This document shows, one piece after another, positions 1 to 7,044 of a DNA stretch of 16,900 nt. This DNA comes from Cycloclasticus sp. (GTDB taxonomy: Bacteria; Pseudomonadota; Gammaproteobacteria; Methylococcales; Cycloclasticaceae): positions 1 to 16,900 of the forward strand of contig JAGPVU010000193.1 of assembly GCA_018066825.1 (NCBI GenBank), written 5' to 3'. Each line of letters opens with the position of its first letter. The stretch's first letter is position 1. The translations under genes were made by a program, and so were the position numbers. A model generated the notes under the pieces. The model was not told the origin of the DNA and ran no database searches. It was given only the letters and a program-made list of their open reading frames with translations.

Positions 1-187
1 TATTGGTCACGCGCCACAATTAGAAGACTCCCTAGCATTTAACAGCCTAGTGACTAACTTTATCCAAGGCAATCCTCTCAAGGAAGAACAGCAAGATTTG
101 TGCAAACCAAACAAAACAGGCTTTTTCTCTCGATTACTTGATAAATTAAAACGTTTATTAAAAAAATCAACTACTATTGGAAAATGA
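1..187 (+). CDS. C-terminal end of an alpha/beta-hydrolase (partial, 5' end outside window)
   Basis: An open frame enters at base 2 and runs to the TGA at 185-187 with no internal stop. It starts I-G-H-A-P-Q-L-E and continues with an F-N-x-L-V-x-x-F-I pattern. A G-H-A-P-x-x-E segment near the C-terminus followed by a short amphipathic helix is the usual end of alpha/beta-hydrolase-fold enzymes, where the His is the third member of the catalytic triad. The nucleophile and acid residues would lie upstream of the window, so substrate and subfamily cannot be judged. After this motif there is an unusual basic tail rich in Lys/Arg/Leu, possibly membrane- or nucleic-acid-associating. The stop codon overlaps the start of the next gene (ATGA), so the two are probably translationally coupled. 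The family call rests on about 20 residues and is tentative; the reading frame itself is more secure. Confidence 0.55.
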   Translation, partial: IGHAPQLEDSLAFNSLVTNFIQGNPLKEEQQDLCKPNKTGFFSRLLDKLKRLLKKSTTIGK

Positions 188-1155
188 GTTTTTTGATTTC
201 ACGCCTTTGTTTTATCGGTCTTATCGCAACGCTAGCCGCGTGCCAATCTGAAAGTGTGGCTGATAAAACCTGGACGCACAGCGACCAAGGTCTTTTTACT
301 GCTAGTCTTTCAAATGACGCTAGTTTGGCTCTGGTTGCTTCAACCGAAGGGCCCGCCAAACTGATTAACACTCTATCAAATAAAACGCTCCATCAATGGC
401 AGCATACTGATGCCAACGACGGCATTATCGCTACCGCTATTTCAGCAAATAAGAAATTTGCTATCACTGCTGAAAAAAACTCGCTCGCCTTGTGGCAGAT
501 CGATAACGGTAAAATTATTGGTCTGTGGGATTTTCCTAATATCACTGACTTAGCTATCTCATTTGATGGCAAACGGGCCTTAATCGCCATGGAGAATAAC
601 CAGGCCTATTATTTTGATTTATATCACGGCAAAATTATCCGTACGTTTAATCACACAGGTGTTGTCAACAGTGTTGCCCTCTCAAAAAATGGACAATTCG
701 CCCTTACTGGGGGCAATGACCACCACGCTAAATTGTGGTCCTTAAAAACAGGCGAGCTGACGCAGCAATGGAGTCATAGCTTTAAAATTTATAAAGTGGC
801 TTTATCTGATGACGGCAAATACGCCATGAGCAACGCTTCTTTAGGCAAAACACGTTTGTGGGACACCCAAACGGGTGATCAACTAAGTGAACTGCCGATG
901 CGGTACATGACGGTCACAGCAGGCGTTTTCTCTCCTGACAGTAACAGCCTACTTACGGGAAGGCCCAATCAGCGCATTGACTTATGGGATGTCAAAAGCG
1001 GCCAACTCATGCGCACTTGGTTACCAAAAAAGCACATGCTATGGCGCCCCAAAACAGCCGCCATCATTGCATTAGGTTTTTCTAAAAAGGGGCACTACTT
1101 TTTAAGTGAAAGCTCTTCAGGGAGCGCTCATCAATGGAGTCTGTCTAACAAATAA
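184..1155 (+). CDS. WD40/beta-propeller lipoprotein
   Basis: The 323-residue product starts with a lipoprotein signal peptide: a short hydrophobic stretch followed by L-A-A-C with Cys20 as the probable lipidated residue. Residue +2 is Gln, which predicts outer-membrane rather than inner-membrane retention. The rest of the protein is a run of repeats with the pattern hydrophobic-A-h-S-x-D/N-G-x-x-h-h-T...L-W-x-h-x-x-G, starting near residues 37, 79, 120, 161, 202, 243 and 290. Seven units would close a complete seven-bladed propeller of WD40 type. Such propellers are protein-interaction scaffolds; no catalytic motif is visible, so the role is unknown beyond binding in the periplasm or at the outer membrane. 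The ATG at 184 overlaps the upstream stop (ATGA) and there is only a weak GGA upstream, consistent with translational coupling to the hydrolase gene. Confidence 0.85.
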   Translation: MSFLISRLCFIGLIATLAACQSESVADKTWTHSDQGLFTASLSNDASLALVASTEGPAKLINTLSNKTLHQWQHTDANDGIIATAISANKKFAITAEKNSLALWQIDNGKIIGLWDFPNITDLAISFDGKRALIAMENNQAYYFDLYHGKIIRTFNHTGVVNSVALSKNGQFALTGGNDHHAKLWSLKTGELTQQWSHSFKIYKVALSDDGKYAMSNASLGKTRLWDTQTGDQLSELPMRYMTVTAGVFSPDSNSLLTGRPNQRIDLWDVKSGQLMRTWLPKKHMLWRPKTAAIIALGFSKKGHYFLSESSSGSAHQWSLSNK

Positions 1156-1232
1156 TTGACTCGCAACATACCCCAGAAAAATGCACGCATTGCCTTCCCA
1201 CAAGCACCTCATCGTTGCTAATAACCCTATAA

Positions 1233-1256
1233 AAAACGGGGCTAAAGCCCCGTTTT
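1233..1256. terminator. Bidirectional intrinsic terminator between WD40 and OmpA-like genes
   Basis: A 10-bp perfect stem (1233-1242 with 1247-1256) has a GGGGC/GCCCC core, a TAAA loop, and A-rich and T-rich flanks on opposite sides. It lies between two convergent genes (ending at 1155 and 1277) and should stop transcription from both directions. Confidence 0.85.
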
Positions 1257-1276
1257 AGTGCGGACATCAAAACCCC

Positions 1277-2035
1277 TTATTTCACACTGATTTCCACGCG
1301 ACGGTTTTTAGCTCGCCCTTCTTTATTGCCATTATCCGCTATCGGCTTTTCTTCGCCATGGCCCACTGCAGTTAATTTACTCGCGTCACTGCCTTTAGCC
1401 ACCATGAAGCGTCGAACACTTTCTGCGCGTCGCTGCGATAAATCCATATTATAAGCATTGGTACCTTGGGAATCGGTGTGCCCCCCAATGAGCAAATTAA
1501 GGTCACCGTGATTATCTCGATAATCATCAGCAATAGGCCCTAAGATAGACTTTGCTTGTTCGGTCAGCTCTGCTGAATTTAAATGGAAGTTGACGCCTTT
1601 TAAAACCAATGGATTAACACAACCCAATTCATTAACTTTAGCCCCTGGTGCAGAATTTGGACATTGATCTTTATCGTCTACAACGCCATCAGCATCACTG
1701 TCTAGGGTGCATCCTTTGCTATCTACCATTACCCCCGCAGGTGTGTCTGGGCAGGCGTCATGTGTATCGGCCACACCATCGTTGTCACTATCTGGTGCTG
1801 GTGGGGCAACTGCTGCTGGCTCAGCTGTATTACCGCAGATCAATCCGCCTATTGTTCCACCTGTTACAGCGCCTACGGCCGCTTCACCCGATGCTTCAAC
1901 AAAAGCACCCGCAGCGCCACCTAATAAAACCCCTGCGATCGCACAGTTTTGCCAACTTTCTGTTTCAACTGTGGCACACCCCGCTGATAAAACAACTGCT
2001 GCCATTATTGCCGTACACTTTTTATACATTTTCAT
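1277..2035 (-). CDS. OmpA-family outer-membrane lipoprotein with TSP3 repeats (copy 1)
   Basis: Predicted peptidoglycan-anchoring outer-membrane lipoprotein of 252 residues. A signal peptide ends at L-S-A-G-C (Cys20 lipidated). A glycine/alanine-rich glycine-zipper-like segment covers about 32-68. Two thrombospondin type-3 calcium-binding repeats (D-S-D-x-D-G-V-x-D...C-P) span about 82-139, and an OmpA C-terminal domain about 146-252. The OmpA peptidoglycan-binding signature N-x2-L-S-x2-R-A-x2-V and the upstream H-T-D-S-x-G are intact. A longer start at 2047 is open, but GGAGA (2041-2045) would fall inside it; that ribosome site is 5 bases before the ATG at 2035, which also gives a cleaner signal peptide, so 2035 is chosen. 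The gene is a tandem paralogue of the next one, nearly colinear over TSP3 and OmpA domains, and has its own promoter. The precise physiological role (envelope stabilisation, Pal/OprF-like) is inferred. Confidence 0.9.
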   Translation of the reverse strand: MKMYKKCTAIMAAVVLSAGCATVETESWQNCAIAGVLLGGAAGAFVEASGEAAVGAVTGGTIGGLICGNTAEPAAVAPPAPDSDNDGVADTHDACPDTPAGVMVDSKGCTLDSDADGVVDDKDQCPNSAPGAKVNELGCVNPLVLKGVNFHLNSAELTEQAKSILGPIADDYRDNHGDLNLLIGGHTDSQGTNAYNMDLSQRRAESVRRFMVAKGSDASKLTAVGHGEEKPIADNGNKEGRAKNRRVEISVK

Positions 2036-2081
2036 TTGTTTCTCCATTTAAATAGTCGCTAAATTCGATCCCTAGTCTTTG

Positions 2082-2109
2082 ATTTTATCCTAAACACATA
2101 AAACGTCAA
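2082..2109 (-). promoter_or_regulatory. Sigma-70-like promoter for OmpA-TSP3 copy 1
   Basis: On the minus strand TTGACG (2104-2109) and TAAAAT (2082-2087) are separated by 16 bases. The predicted start of transcription near 2075 gives a leader of about 40 bases before the ATG at 2035. The spacer shares a GTTTAGG stretch with the promoter of copy 2. Confidence 0.65.
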
Positions 2110-2172
2110 CAAAAGCACTCAGCGTAATGCCGGTAAGTTTTTTTAAAAACCACGCTCGATTTCTTAAGACAC

Positions 2173-2202
2173 AAAAAAAACGGAGCCGAGGCTCCGCTTT
2201 TT
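2173..2202 (-). terminator. Intrinsic terminator after OmpA-TSP3 copy 2
   Basis: A stem CGGAGC/GCTCCG (2181-2186 with 2191-2196) has a CGAG tetraloop. On the minus strand it is followed by eight U residues (complement of the A run 2173-2180). It lies 18-25 bases beyond the stop codon of copy 2, and separates its transcription from copy 1. Confidence 0.85.
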
Positions 2203-2220
2203 TGTTCCTTACTCGCCTAA

Positions 2221-2991
2221 CTATTTAACGCTTAACTCAACACGGCGATTTAGAGCGCGTGTTGCTTTTGTAGCGTTATCAGCAATTGGATTTTCTTCGC
2301 CGTAGCCTACTGCCGTTAATTTGCTGGCATCACAACCTTGAGCGATCATAAATGCACGTACTGCTGCTGCACGACGTTGAGACAAACCTAAGTTGTACTC
2401 AGCAGGGCCTTGAGAATCAGTGTGACCACCGATTAGCAAATTCACATCCGCATGATGTTTTTTATGATTATCAGCAACTGGAACCAAAATCGCTTTTGCT
2501 TCTTCCGTCAATACGGCTGAATCAAAATGGAAGTTAACACCTTTAAGCACTAGAGGTTTAGCACAACCTAGTTCGTTAACTTTAGCACCTGGTGCTGAAT
2601 TTGGACATTCGTCTTTATAATCAGGAACGCCGTCACCATCGCTATCTAACACACAGCCTTTGCTATCAACTTTTGCGCCAGCTGGCGTATTTGGACATTG
2701 GTCCAAACTATCTACAACGCCGTCACCATCGCTGTCTTTTTCTGGAACTGGGGCAGTTACTTTTTCATCTGCCATTAACGCACAGATTGTTCCACCAATG
2801 ATCGCACCGCCTAACGCGCCAATGGCACCATCACGCGCATCCTTATCGCCGTCTTCAAAAACGCCTACCACACCGCCTATTGCCGCGCCTGTAATAGCGC
2901 AACTCTTCCAATCTTCGGTTTCTACGCTAGCACAGCCTGTGACCAAAAAAGCTGCTGCTGCGATTGCCGCCATATTTTTAATTAAATTCAT
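2221..2991 (-). CDS. OmpA-family outer-membrane lipoprotein with TSP3 repeats (copy 2)
   Basis: A 256-residue paralogue of the downstream gene with the same architecture. The lipoprotein signal ends L-V-T-G-C (Cys20, followed by Ala, predicting outer-membrane sorting). A glycine-zipper-like segment covers about 33-70, two TSP3 acidic calcium-binding repeats about 86-143, and an OmpA peptidoglycan-binding domain about 150-256. The key binding residues are present: H-T-D-S at 190-193 and N-x2-L-S-x2-R-A-x2-V at 200-211. The ATG at 2991 has a CGGAG ribosome site seven bases upstream. The first residues after Cys20 (A-S/T-V-E-T-E) and the whole C-terminal part match copy 1 closely. The glycine-rich region and linker differ: this copy is acidic (E-D-G-D-K-D) where copy 1 is Ala/Pro-rich. 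Likely a structural envelope lipoprotein; no specific partner can be named. Confidence 0.92.
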   Translation of the reverse strand: MNLIKNMAAIAAAAFLVTGCASVETEDWKSCAITGAAIGGVVGVFEDGDKDARDGAIGALGGAIIGGTICALMADEKVTAPVPEKDSDGDGVVDSLDQCPNTPAGAKVDSKGCVLDSDGDGVPDYKDECPNSAPGAKVNELGCAKPLVLKGVNFHFDSAVLTEEAKAILVPVADNHKKHHADVNLLIGGHTDSQGPAEYNLGLSQRRAAAVRAFMIAQGCDASKLTAVGYGEENPIADNATKATRALNRRVELSVK

Positions 2992-3036
2992 TGTAGTGCT
3001 CCGTTAAAATTGTTAATTATTGATCCTTACTTGCGG

Positions 3037-3064
3037 ATTCTAACCCTAAACTCACAAAGGTCAA
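3037..3064 (-). promoter_or_regulatory. Sigma-70-like promoter for OmpA-TSP3 copy 2
   Basis: On the minus strand TTGACC (3059-3064) and TAGAAT (3037-3042) are separated by 16 bases. The expected leader is about 39 bases, as for copy 1. The spacer again contains GTTTAGG, so promoter and gene appear duplicated together. Confidence 0.65.
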
Positions 3065-3087
3065 CCAAAATCAATGCGACAAACCCC

Positions 3088-3276
3088 TTATTTAAGCTGG
3101 TTTTTGTTGATCCCACATCGTTTACAACGACTAACCGTTATCAAACGACCTAACTTGACATCAAAAACCTGCTGCTTGTCGATCAACCATTGGTGGTGAC
3201 CATTTTGACATAACGTGTTCCCTTTGTGTTTTTCGGACAGTTTTTTCTTTTTAAAGGGTAGTATCTCAGCCATCAT
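3088..3276 (-). CDS. Small putative zinc-ribbon protein, function unknown
   Basis: A 62-residue basic protein. It has a C-x3-G-H-H element (Cys23, His27/His28) and a C-x2-C-G element (Cys51, Cys54) spaced like a small zinc ribbon. The N-terminus (A-E-I-L-P-F-K-K) and K-L-S-E-K-H-K-G resemble short conserved hypothetical proteins I associate with gammaproteobacteria; I recognise no characterised member. Two ATGs are adjacent (3276 and 3273); either could be used, and no clear ribosome-binding site precedes them. It lies 120 bases downstream of the acyl-CoA ligase on the same strand with no terminator seen between them, so it may be at the end of that transcript. A role in nucleic-acid or protein binding is possible but not shown. 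Confidence 0.7.
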   Translation of the reverse strand: MMAEILPFKKKKLSEKHKGNTLCQNGHHQWLIDKQQVFDVKLGRLITVSRCKRCGINKNQLK

Positions 3277-3396
3277 CGATTATTCAATCTGTCATAGGTA
3301 AGCTAAGTCTACCGCTTGGCAGTCTAAATGAGCAATCCTTAACCGCCGATGAATATACCTATTTATGTGGCTAGCGCTCTTAAAACAATCTTGCTT

Positions 3397-5016
3397 TTAA
3401 ATTTCGTTCGCCGTTTCTCTTAAAATAAATTTTTGAACTTTTCCTGTCGATGTCTTTGGTAAGCCACCGAATACAACCAACTTAGGCACTTTGTAATGCG
3501 CTAAATTTTCACGGCAAAAAGCTATGATTTCTTTTTCTGTGGCTTGCGCACCTTCTTTTAAGGTGACAAAAGCGCAAGGCTTTTCACCCCACACTTCATC
3601 ATTTTTAGCCACAACAGCTGCTTCCATCACGGCAGCGTGTCGATACAAAACTGATTCCACTTCTAAAGTAGAAATATTCTCACCGCCTGAAATAATAATG
3701 TCCTTTGAGCGATCTTTAATGTCAATATAGCCATCAGGGTGCCAAACAGCCAAATCCCCTGAGTGAAACCAACCACCATTAAATGCCTCTTCTGTCGCAT
3801 TCGGGTTTTTCAAATAGCCTTTCATCACATTATTGCCACGCATAAACACTTCGCCCAGGCTTACCCCGTCTTTTGGCATGGGCTCTAACGTTTTAGGGTC
3901 CGCCACCATCAAGTCTTCCAGCATGGCGCTGCGCACCCCTTGGCGAGCCCTCAATTTACCTTGCTCATCCACAGGCAACTCGTTCCATTCATCGTGCCAA
4001 GCACACACTGTGCACGGACCATAGGTTTCCGTTAAGCCGTAGACATGGGTGACGCTAAAACCCATTTGTTCCATACTTTGTATGACCGCTGCTGGCGGAG
4101 CCGCTCCTGCGGTCATTACCTTTACACCTTGACCAACACCTTGCTTGTGTTTGTCTGGGGTGTTAATCAACATTGTTAAAACAGTCGGTGCGCCGCAAAA
4201 GTGATCCACGCCTTCTGTTTTAATTAAATTAAAAATGGTTTTAGGTAACACGCTACGCAAGCAAATATTGGTTCCTGCCGATGCCGCTATGCTCCACGGG
4301 AAGCACCAGCCATTACAATGGAACATCGGCAAGGTCCAGAGGTACACAGGGTGGTTGCCCATGTCCCAAGTAATAACATTGCTAATGGCGTTTAAATAGG
4401 CACCTCGATGGTGGTACACCACACCTTTTGGATTACCCGTCGTTCCCGACGTATAGTTTAACGTGATCGATTCCCATTCATCCTCGGGGAGGGCCCACTG
4501 AAACGTATCCTCTCCTTGCGTTATAAATGATTCGTACGCTTCCTCACCAATAGGCTTATTTGACACATAGGCTGCGTCTTCAACATCCACCACAAAAGGT
4601 GAAACTTGCGCTTCTTTTAAGGCCATGGCCATCGAGTCAGCAAACTCGCTATCTATAAAAACCACCTTACTTTCTGAGTGGTCTAACTGAAAAGCCACCG
4701 ACTTGGCATCTAACCGCGTGTTAATTGAATGTAGCACCGCACCGAGCATGGGCACTGCAAAGTGCAATTCAAACATTGCTGGAATATTGGGCAGCATTGC
4801 AGATACCGTATCCCCCCGGCCAATACCGCGTTTCGATAACGCATCGGCTAATCTCACACAGCGTCGATAGGTTTGCGCCCAGGTGATTTTTTGCTCGCCA
4901 TGAACACAGGCCAACTTATTAGGATAAACATCGGCTGCTCGCTTAATAAAGGTCAACGGAGAAAGCGTGACGTAGTTAGCTGGGTTTTTATCCAGCGACA
5001 TTTCGAATAAGTTCAT
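3397..5016 (-). CDS. AMP-forming acyl-CoA synthetase (short/medium-chain or DmdB-like)
   Basis: A 539-residue ANL-superfamily adenylating enzyme that would activate a carboxylic acid to its CoA thioester with ATP. The P-loop-like signature Y-T-S-G-T-T-G-N-P-K-G is at 188-198, H-S-G-D-L followed by D-R-S-K-D-I-I-I-S-G-G-E-N comes near residues 430-460, and the catalytic lysine is in P-K-T-S-T-G-K (Lys526). The F-H-C-N-G-W segment after L-P-M and the overall length are typical of the acyl-CoA ligase group containing medium-chain fatty-acid ligases and 3-methylmercaptopropionyl-CoA ligase (DmdB), and unlike the longer acetyl/propionyl-CoA synthetases such as PrpE in this window. The substrate cannot be settled from sequence. 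The gene follows an acyl-CoA dehydrogenase on the same strand but is separated from it by a terminator hairpin, and has a possible promoter of its own. Start at 5016: AAGG lies nine bases upstream. Confidence 0.9.
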   Translation of the reverse strand: MNLFEMSLDKNPANYVTLSPLTFIKRAADVYPNKLACVHGEQKITWAQTYRRCVRLADALSKRGIGRGDTVSAMLPNIPAMFELHFAVPMLGAVLHSINTRLDAKSVAFQLDHSESKVVFIDSEFADSMAMALKEAQVSPFVVDVEDAAYVSNKPIGEEAYESFITQGEDTFQWALPEDEWESITLNYTSGTTGNPKGVVYHHRGAYLNAISNVITWDMGNHPVYLWTLPMFHCNGWCFPWSIAASAGTNICLRSVLPKTIFNLIKTEGVDHFCGAPTVLTMLINTPDKHKQGVGQGVKVMTAGAAPPAAVIQSMEQMGFSVTHVYGLTETYGPCTVCAWHDEWNELPVDEQGKLRARQGVRSAMLEDLMVADPKTLEPMPKDGVSLGEVFMRGNNVMKGYLKNPNATEEAFNGGWFHSGDLAVWHPDGYIDIKDRSKDIIISGGENISTLEVESVLYRHAAVMEAAVVAKNDEVWGEKPCAFVTLKEGAQATEKEIIAFCRENLAHYKVPKLVVFGGLPKTSTGKVQKFILRETANEI

Positions 5017-5039
5017 ACCGATTAACCTTATTATTTGTA

Positions 5040-5068
5040 ATTATTTTTAAACGTAACAATACGCTCAA
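5040..5068 (-). promoter_or_regulatory. Possible promoter for the acyl-CoA synthetase gene
   Basis: On the minus strand TTGAGC (5063-5068) and AATAAT (5040-5045) are 17 bases apart, between the terminator hairpin and the ATG at 5016. The -10 match is only moderate, so this is a candidate. Confidence 0.3.
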
Positions 5069-5086
5069 GACAGCCTAAGCATATAC

Positions 5087-5113
5087 AAAAAAGCTGCTCG
5101 AAAGCAGCTTTTT
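5087..5113. terminator. Intrinsic terminator hairpin between acyl-CoA dehydrogenase and ligase genes
   Basis: An 8-bp stem AAGCTGCT/AGCAGCTT (5091-5098 with 5103-5110) carries a CGAA tetraloop and is extended by A/T pairs. On the minus strand it is followed by a U run (complement of 5087-5092) and lies 16 bases after the dehydrogenase stop. Confidence 0.8.
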
Positions 5114-5128
5114 ATGTCATCAAACACG

Positions 5129-6898
5129 CTATAAAATCATCTCTTCCGTCGGATCCATAACACAACCACTACCAGACATCACGACAGGCAATAAGCCTTG
5201 AGCACGCGGTAATAGTTTGGTAGCAAAGAATTTTGCCGTGACCAACTTGGCTTGATAAAAAACAGCATCATGCTTTAACGCCACCTTAGCTGCTCGTAAC
5301 CAATAATAGCCCAAGCTAACTAGGCCGAATAGTTGCAAGTAATCAACGGCAGCCGCAGCCGCATCATTTGGGTTGCTTTTTTTCGACTCGATCAGCCAAT
5401 CGGTTGCTTTTTGTAAACCACTTAGCGCCTCATTCAAGGGCTCACAAATAAAGTGCAACTCATCCGTCGCTGATTCCAATTCACTGTTGATTTCAGCAAA
5501 GAAATCTTTCGGTAATTGGCCACCCGCCATCGACAGTTTACGGCCAATTAAATCCATCGCCTGAATACCGTTAGTGCCTTCGTAAATACAGAATATCTTA
5601 CTGTCACGTAAGTTCTGCTCCATGCCGTTTTCTCGAATATAACCATGCCCGCCGTATACTTGTACACCCAAACTACTCACCTCCACACCTACGTCGGTAG
5701 TAAACGCTTTACAGATAGGCGTCATTAAATCCACCCGTTCTTTAGCCTTTGAACGCACTGTTTCATCCAAGTGATTTTCTGACAGATCAACGTATTTTGC
5801 GGTGTCGTACGCCATCATTCGGCAACCTTCGGTTAAGGCCTTCATGGTCAACAACATACGGCGCACATCAGGGTGTACGATAATGGTATCGCTATCAAAC
5901 GATGATTCTGCTTTACGCGTTAAGGGGCGACCTTGCTTACGCTCTTTGGCGTAGTTAATCGCATTTTGCGTTGCACGCTCTGCGACACCTAAACCTTGTA
6001 AGCCAACCATTAGACGAGCAGCGTTCATCATGACAAACATGTTTTGCAAGCCTTTATTCAACTCACCGACTAGATAACCTTTCGCTTCATTAAAGTTCAA
6101 CACACAAGTACACGAACCATGAATACCCATTTTTTCTTCAATACTGGCGCAAACTATAGGGTTTCGCTCCCCCAATGAACCGTCTTCATTAACCAAAAAT
6201 TTCGGCACGATAAACATACTAATACCGCGCACTCCTTCCGGCGCATCCGGCGTTCTAGCCAATACTAAGTGTAAGATATTGTCCGTTAGATCATGCTCAC
6301 CCGCGGTAATGAATATTTTATTACCATCGATTAAGTAGCTTCCATCATCCTGAGGTAACGCCTTACTTCTGACTTGCCCGAGATCACTACCTGCCCCCGG
6401 TTCGGTCAAACACATAGTGCCACTCCAGTCGCCCCTACTCAGGTGCGTCATATAGGTTTCTTTTTGTGCCTGAGTACCATGTGCTTTCAGTGCTTCATAC
6501 GCACCATTGCTTAAACCCGGGTACAAAGAAAAAGCCGCATTTGCCCCCGACAACATATCGGTTACCGCTGTCGCTAATACATAAGGCAGGCCCTGACCGT
6601 CAAACTCAACATCTTTATCCAATCCAGTCCAACCGCTTTCAGCATACGCTTTATAGGCTTCCTTAAAGCCAGTGGGCGTGGTCACCTCACCATTTTCTAA
6701 TTGGGCGCCTTCCGCATCACCCGATTCATTTAACACCCCGATAGTGTTGTCAATTTGCTTTGCTGCCTCTTCTAGTACGCCGTTAACGATATCAGGTGTT
6801 GCGTCTGCAAATTTTTCAATTGACGTTAACGATTCAATATTAATTATCTCGTTCAATACGAACGCCATATCACGAACAGGGGCCTTGTACGTTGCCAT
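5129..6898 (-). CDS. Large acyl-CoA dehydrogenase (DmdC/FadE5-type, with C-terminal extension)
   Basis: A 589-residue FAD-dependent acyl-CoA dehydrogenase, which introduces the alpha-beta double bond into an acyl-CoA and passes electrons to ETF. This is the long subgroup (about 590 residues against about 380 for classical enzymes). Its extra C-terminal domain (about 465-589) and N-terminal Y-K-A-P-V-x-D-M-x-F element are typical of DmdC (3-methylmercaptopropionyl-CoA dehydrogenase) and related FadE5-like enzymes. Visible motifs are the FAD/substrate loop C-L-T-E-P-G-A-G-S-D (163-172), Q-V-Y-G-G-H-G-Y (413-420), and I-Y-E-G-T-N-G-I-Q (438-446), whose Glu440 is the expected catalytic base. Start at 6898: GGAG is five to six bases upstream. 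It diverges from the MBL-fold gene and precedes the ligase. Whether it acts on straight-chain, branched or methylthio substrates is unknown. Confidence 0.92.
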   Translation of the reverse strand: MATYKAPVRDMAFVLNEIINIESLTSIEKFADATPDIVNGVLEEAAKQIDNTIGVLNESGDAEGAQLENGEVTTPTGFKEAYKAYAESGWTGLDKDVEFDGQGLPYVLATAVTDMLSGANAAFSLYPGLSNGAYEALKAHGTQAQKETYMTHLSRGDWSGTMCLTEPGAGSDLGQVRSKALPQDDGSYLIDGNKIFITAGEHDLTDNILHLVLARTPDAPEGVRGISMFIVPKFLVNEDGSLGERNPIVCASIEEKMGIHGSCTCVLNFNEAKGYLVGELNKGLQNMFVMMNAARLMVGLQGLGVAERATQNAINYAKERKQGRPLTRKAESSFDSDTIIVHPDVRRMLLTMKALTEGCRMMAYDTAKYVDLSENHLDETVRSKAKERVDLMTPICKAFTTDVGVEVSSLGVQVYGGHGYIRENGMEQNLRDSKIFCIYEGTNGIQAMDLIGRKLSMAGGQLPKDFFAEINSELESATDELHFICEPLNEALSGLQKATDWLIESKKSNPNDAAAAAVDYLQLFGLVSLGYYWLRAAKVALKHDAVFYQAKLVTAKFFATKLLPRAQGLLPVVMSGSGCVMDPTEEMIL

Positions 6899-6933
6899 GC
6901 TATCTCCAATAATTTCACTTAAAAATTTTTACC

Positions 6934-6942
6934 ATAATAGCA
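6934..6942 (-). promoter_or_regulatory. Possible extended -10 promoter element for the acyl-CoA dehydrogenase gene
   Basis: On the minus strand TGCTATTAT (6934-6942) fits an extended -10 box, about 35 bases before the ATG at 6898. No good -35 is seen upstream, which extended -10 promoters can lack. Confidence 0.35.
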
Positions 6943-6981
6943 AAAACCAACGCTCTTCCCTACTCTAAAATCAAATAGACG

Positions 6982-7010
6982 TTTGAATTTGCACGCTTTG
7001 CCCTTAATAT
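6982..7010 (+). promoter_or_regulatory. Possible promoter for the MBL-fold gene
   Basis: TTTGAA (6982-6987) and TAATAT (7005-7010) are 17 bases apart, 35 bases before the ATG at 7045. The -10 is reasonable and the -35 weak. It lies in the 146-base divergent region between the dehydrogenase and MBL-fold genes. Confidence 0.35.
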
Positions 7011-7044
7011 AAATCCAAGCTAACTACATACGCACTAATACTCT

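Noticed and set aside
1600..1800. Repeated D-S-D-x-D-G coding segments in the OmpA genes as a DNA repeat array
   Set aside because: They are protein TSP3 repeats, only two per gene and diverged at DNA level; no CRISPR-like spacing.
2660..3007. Plus-strand open frame of 115 codons opposite OmpA copy 2 (with a similar one at 1707-2051 opposite copy 1)
   Set aside because: They mirror the low-complexity Gly/Ala and TSP3 coding of the real genes on the other strand and have no recognisable domain or ribosome site.
3293..3363. Inverted repeat ATAGGTA/TACCTAT in the ligase to zinc-ribbon gap
   Set aside because: Arms of seven bases more than 50 bases apart are expected by chance in AT-rich DNA.
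6672..6968. Plus-strand open frame reaching into the divergent region before the MBL-fold gene
   Set aside because: Mostly antisense to the dehydrogenase N-terminus, with no family resemblance; the intergenic tail is AT-rich.
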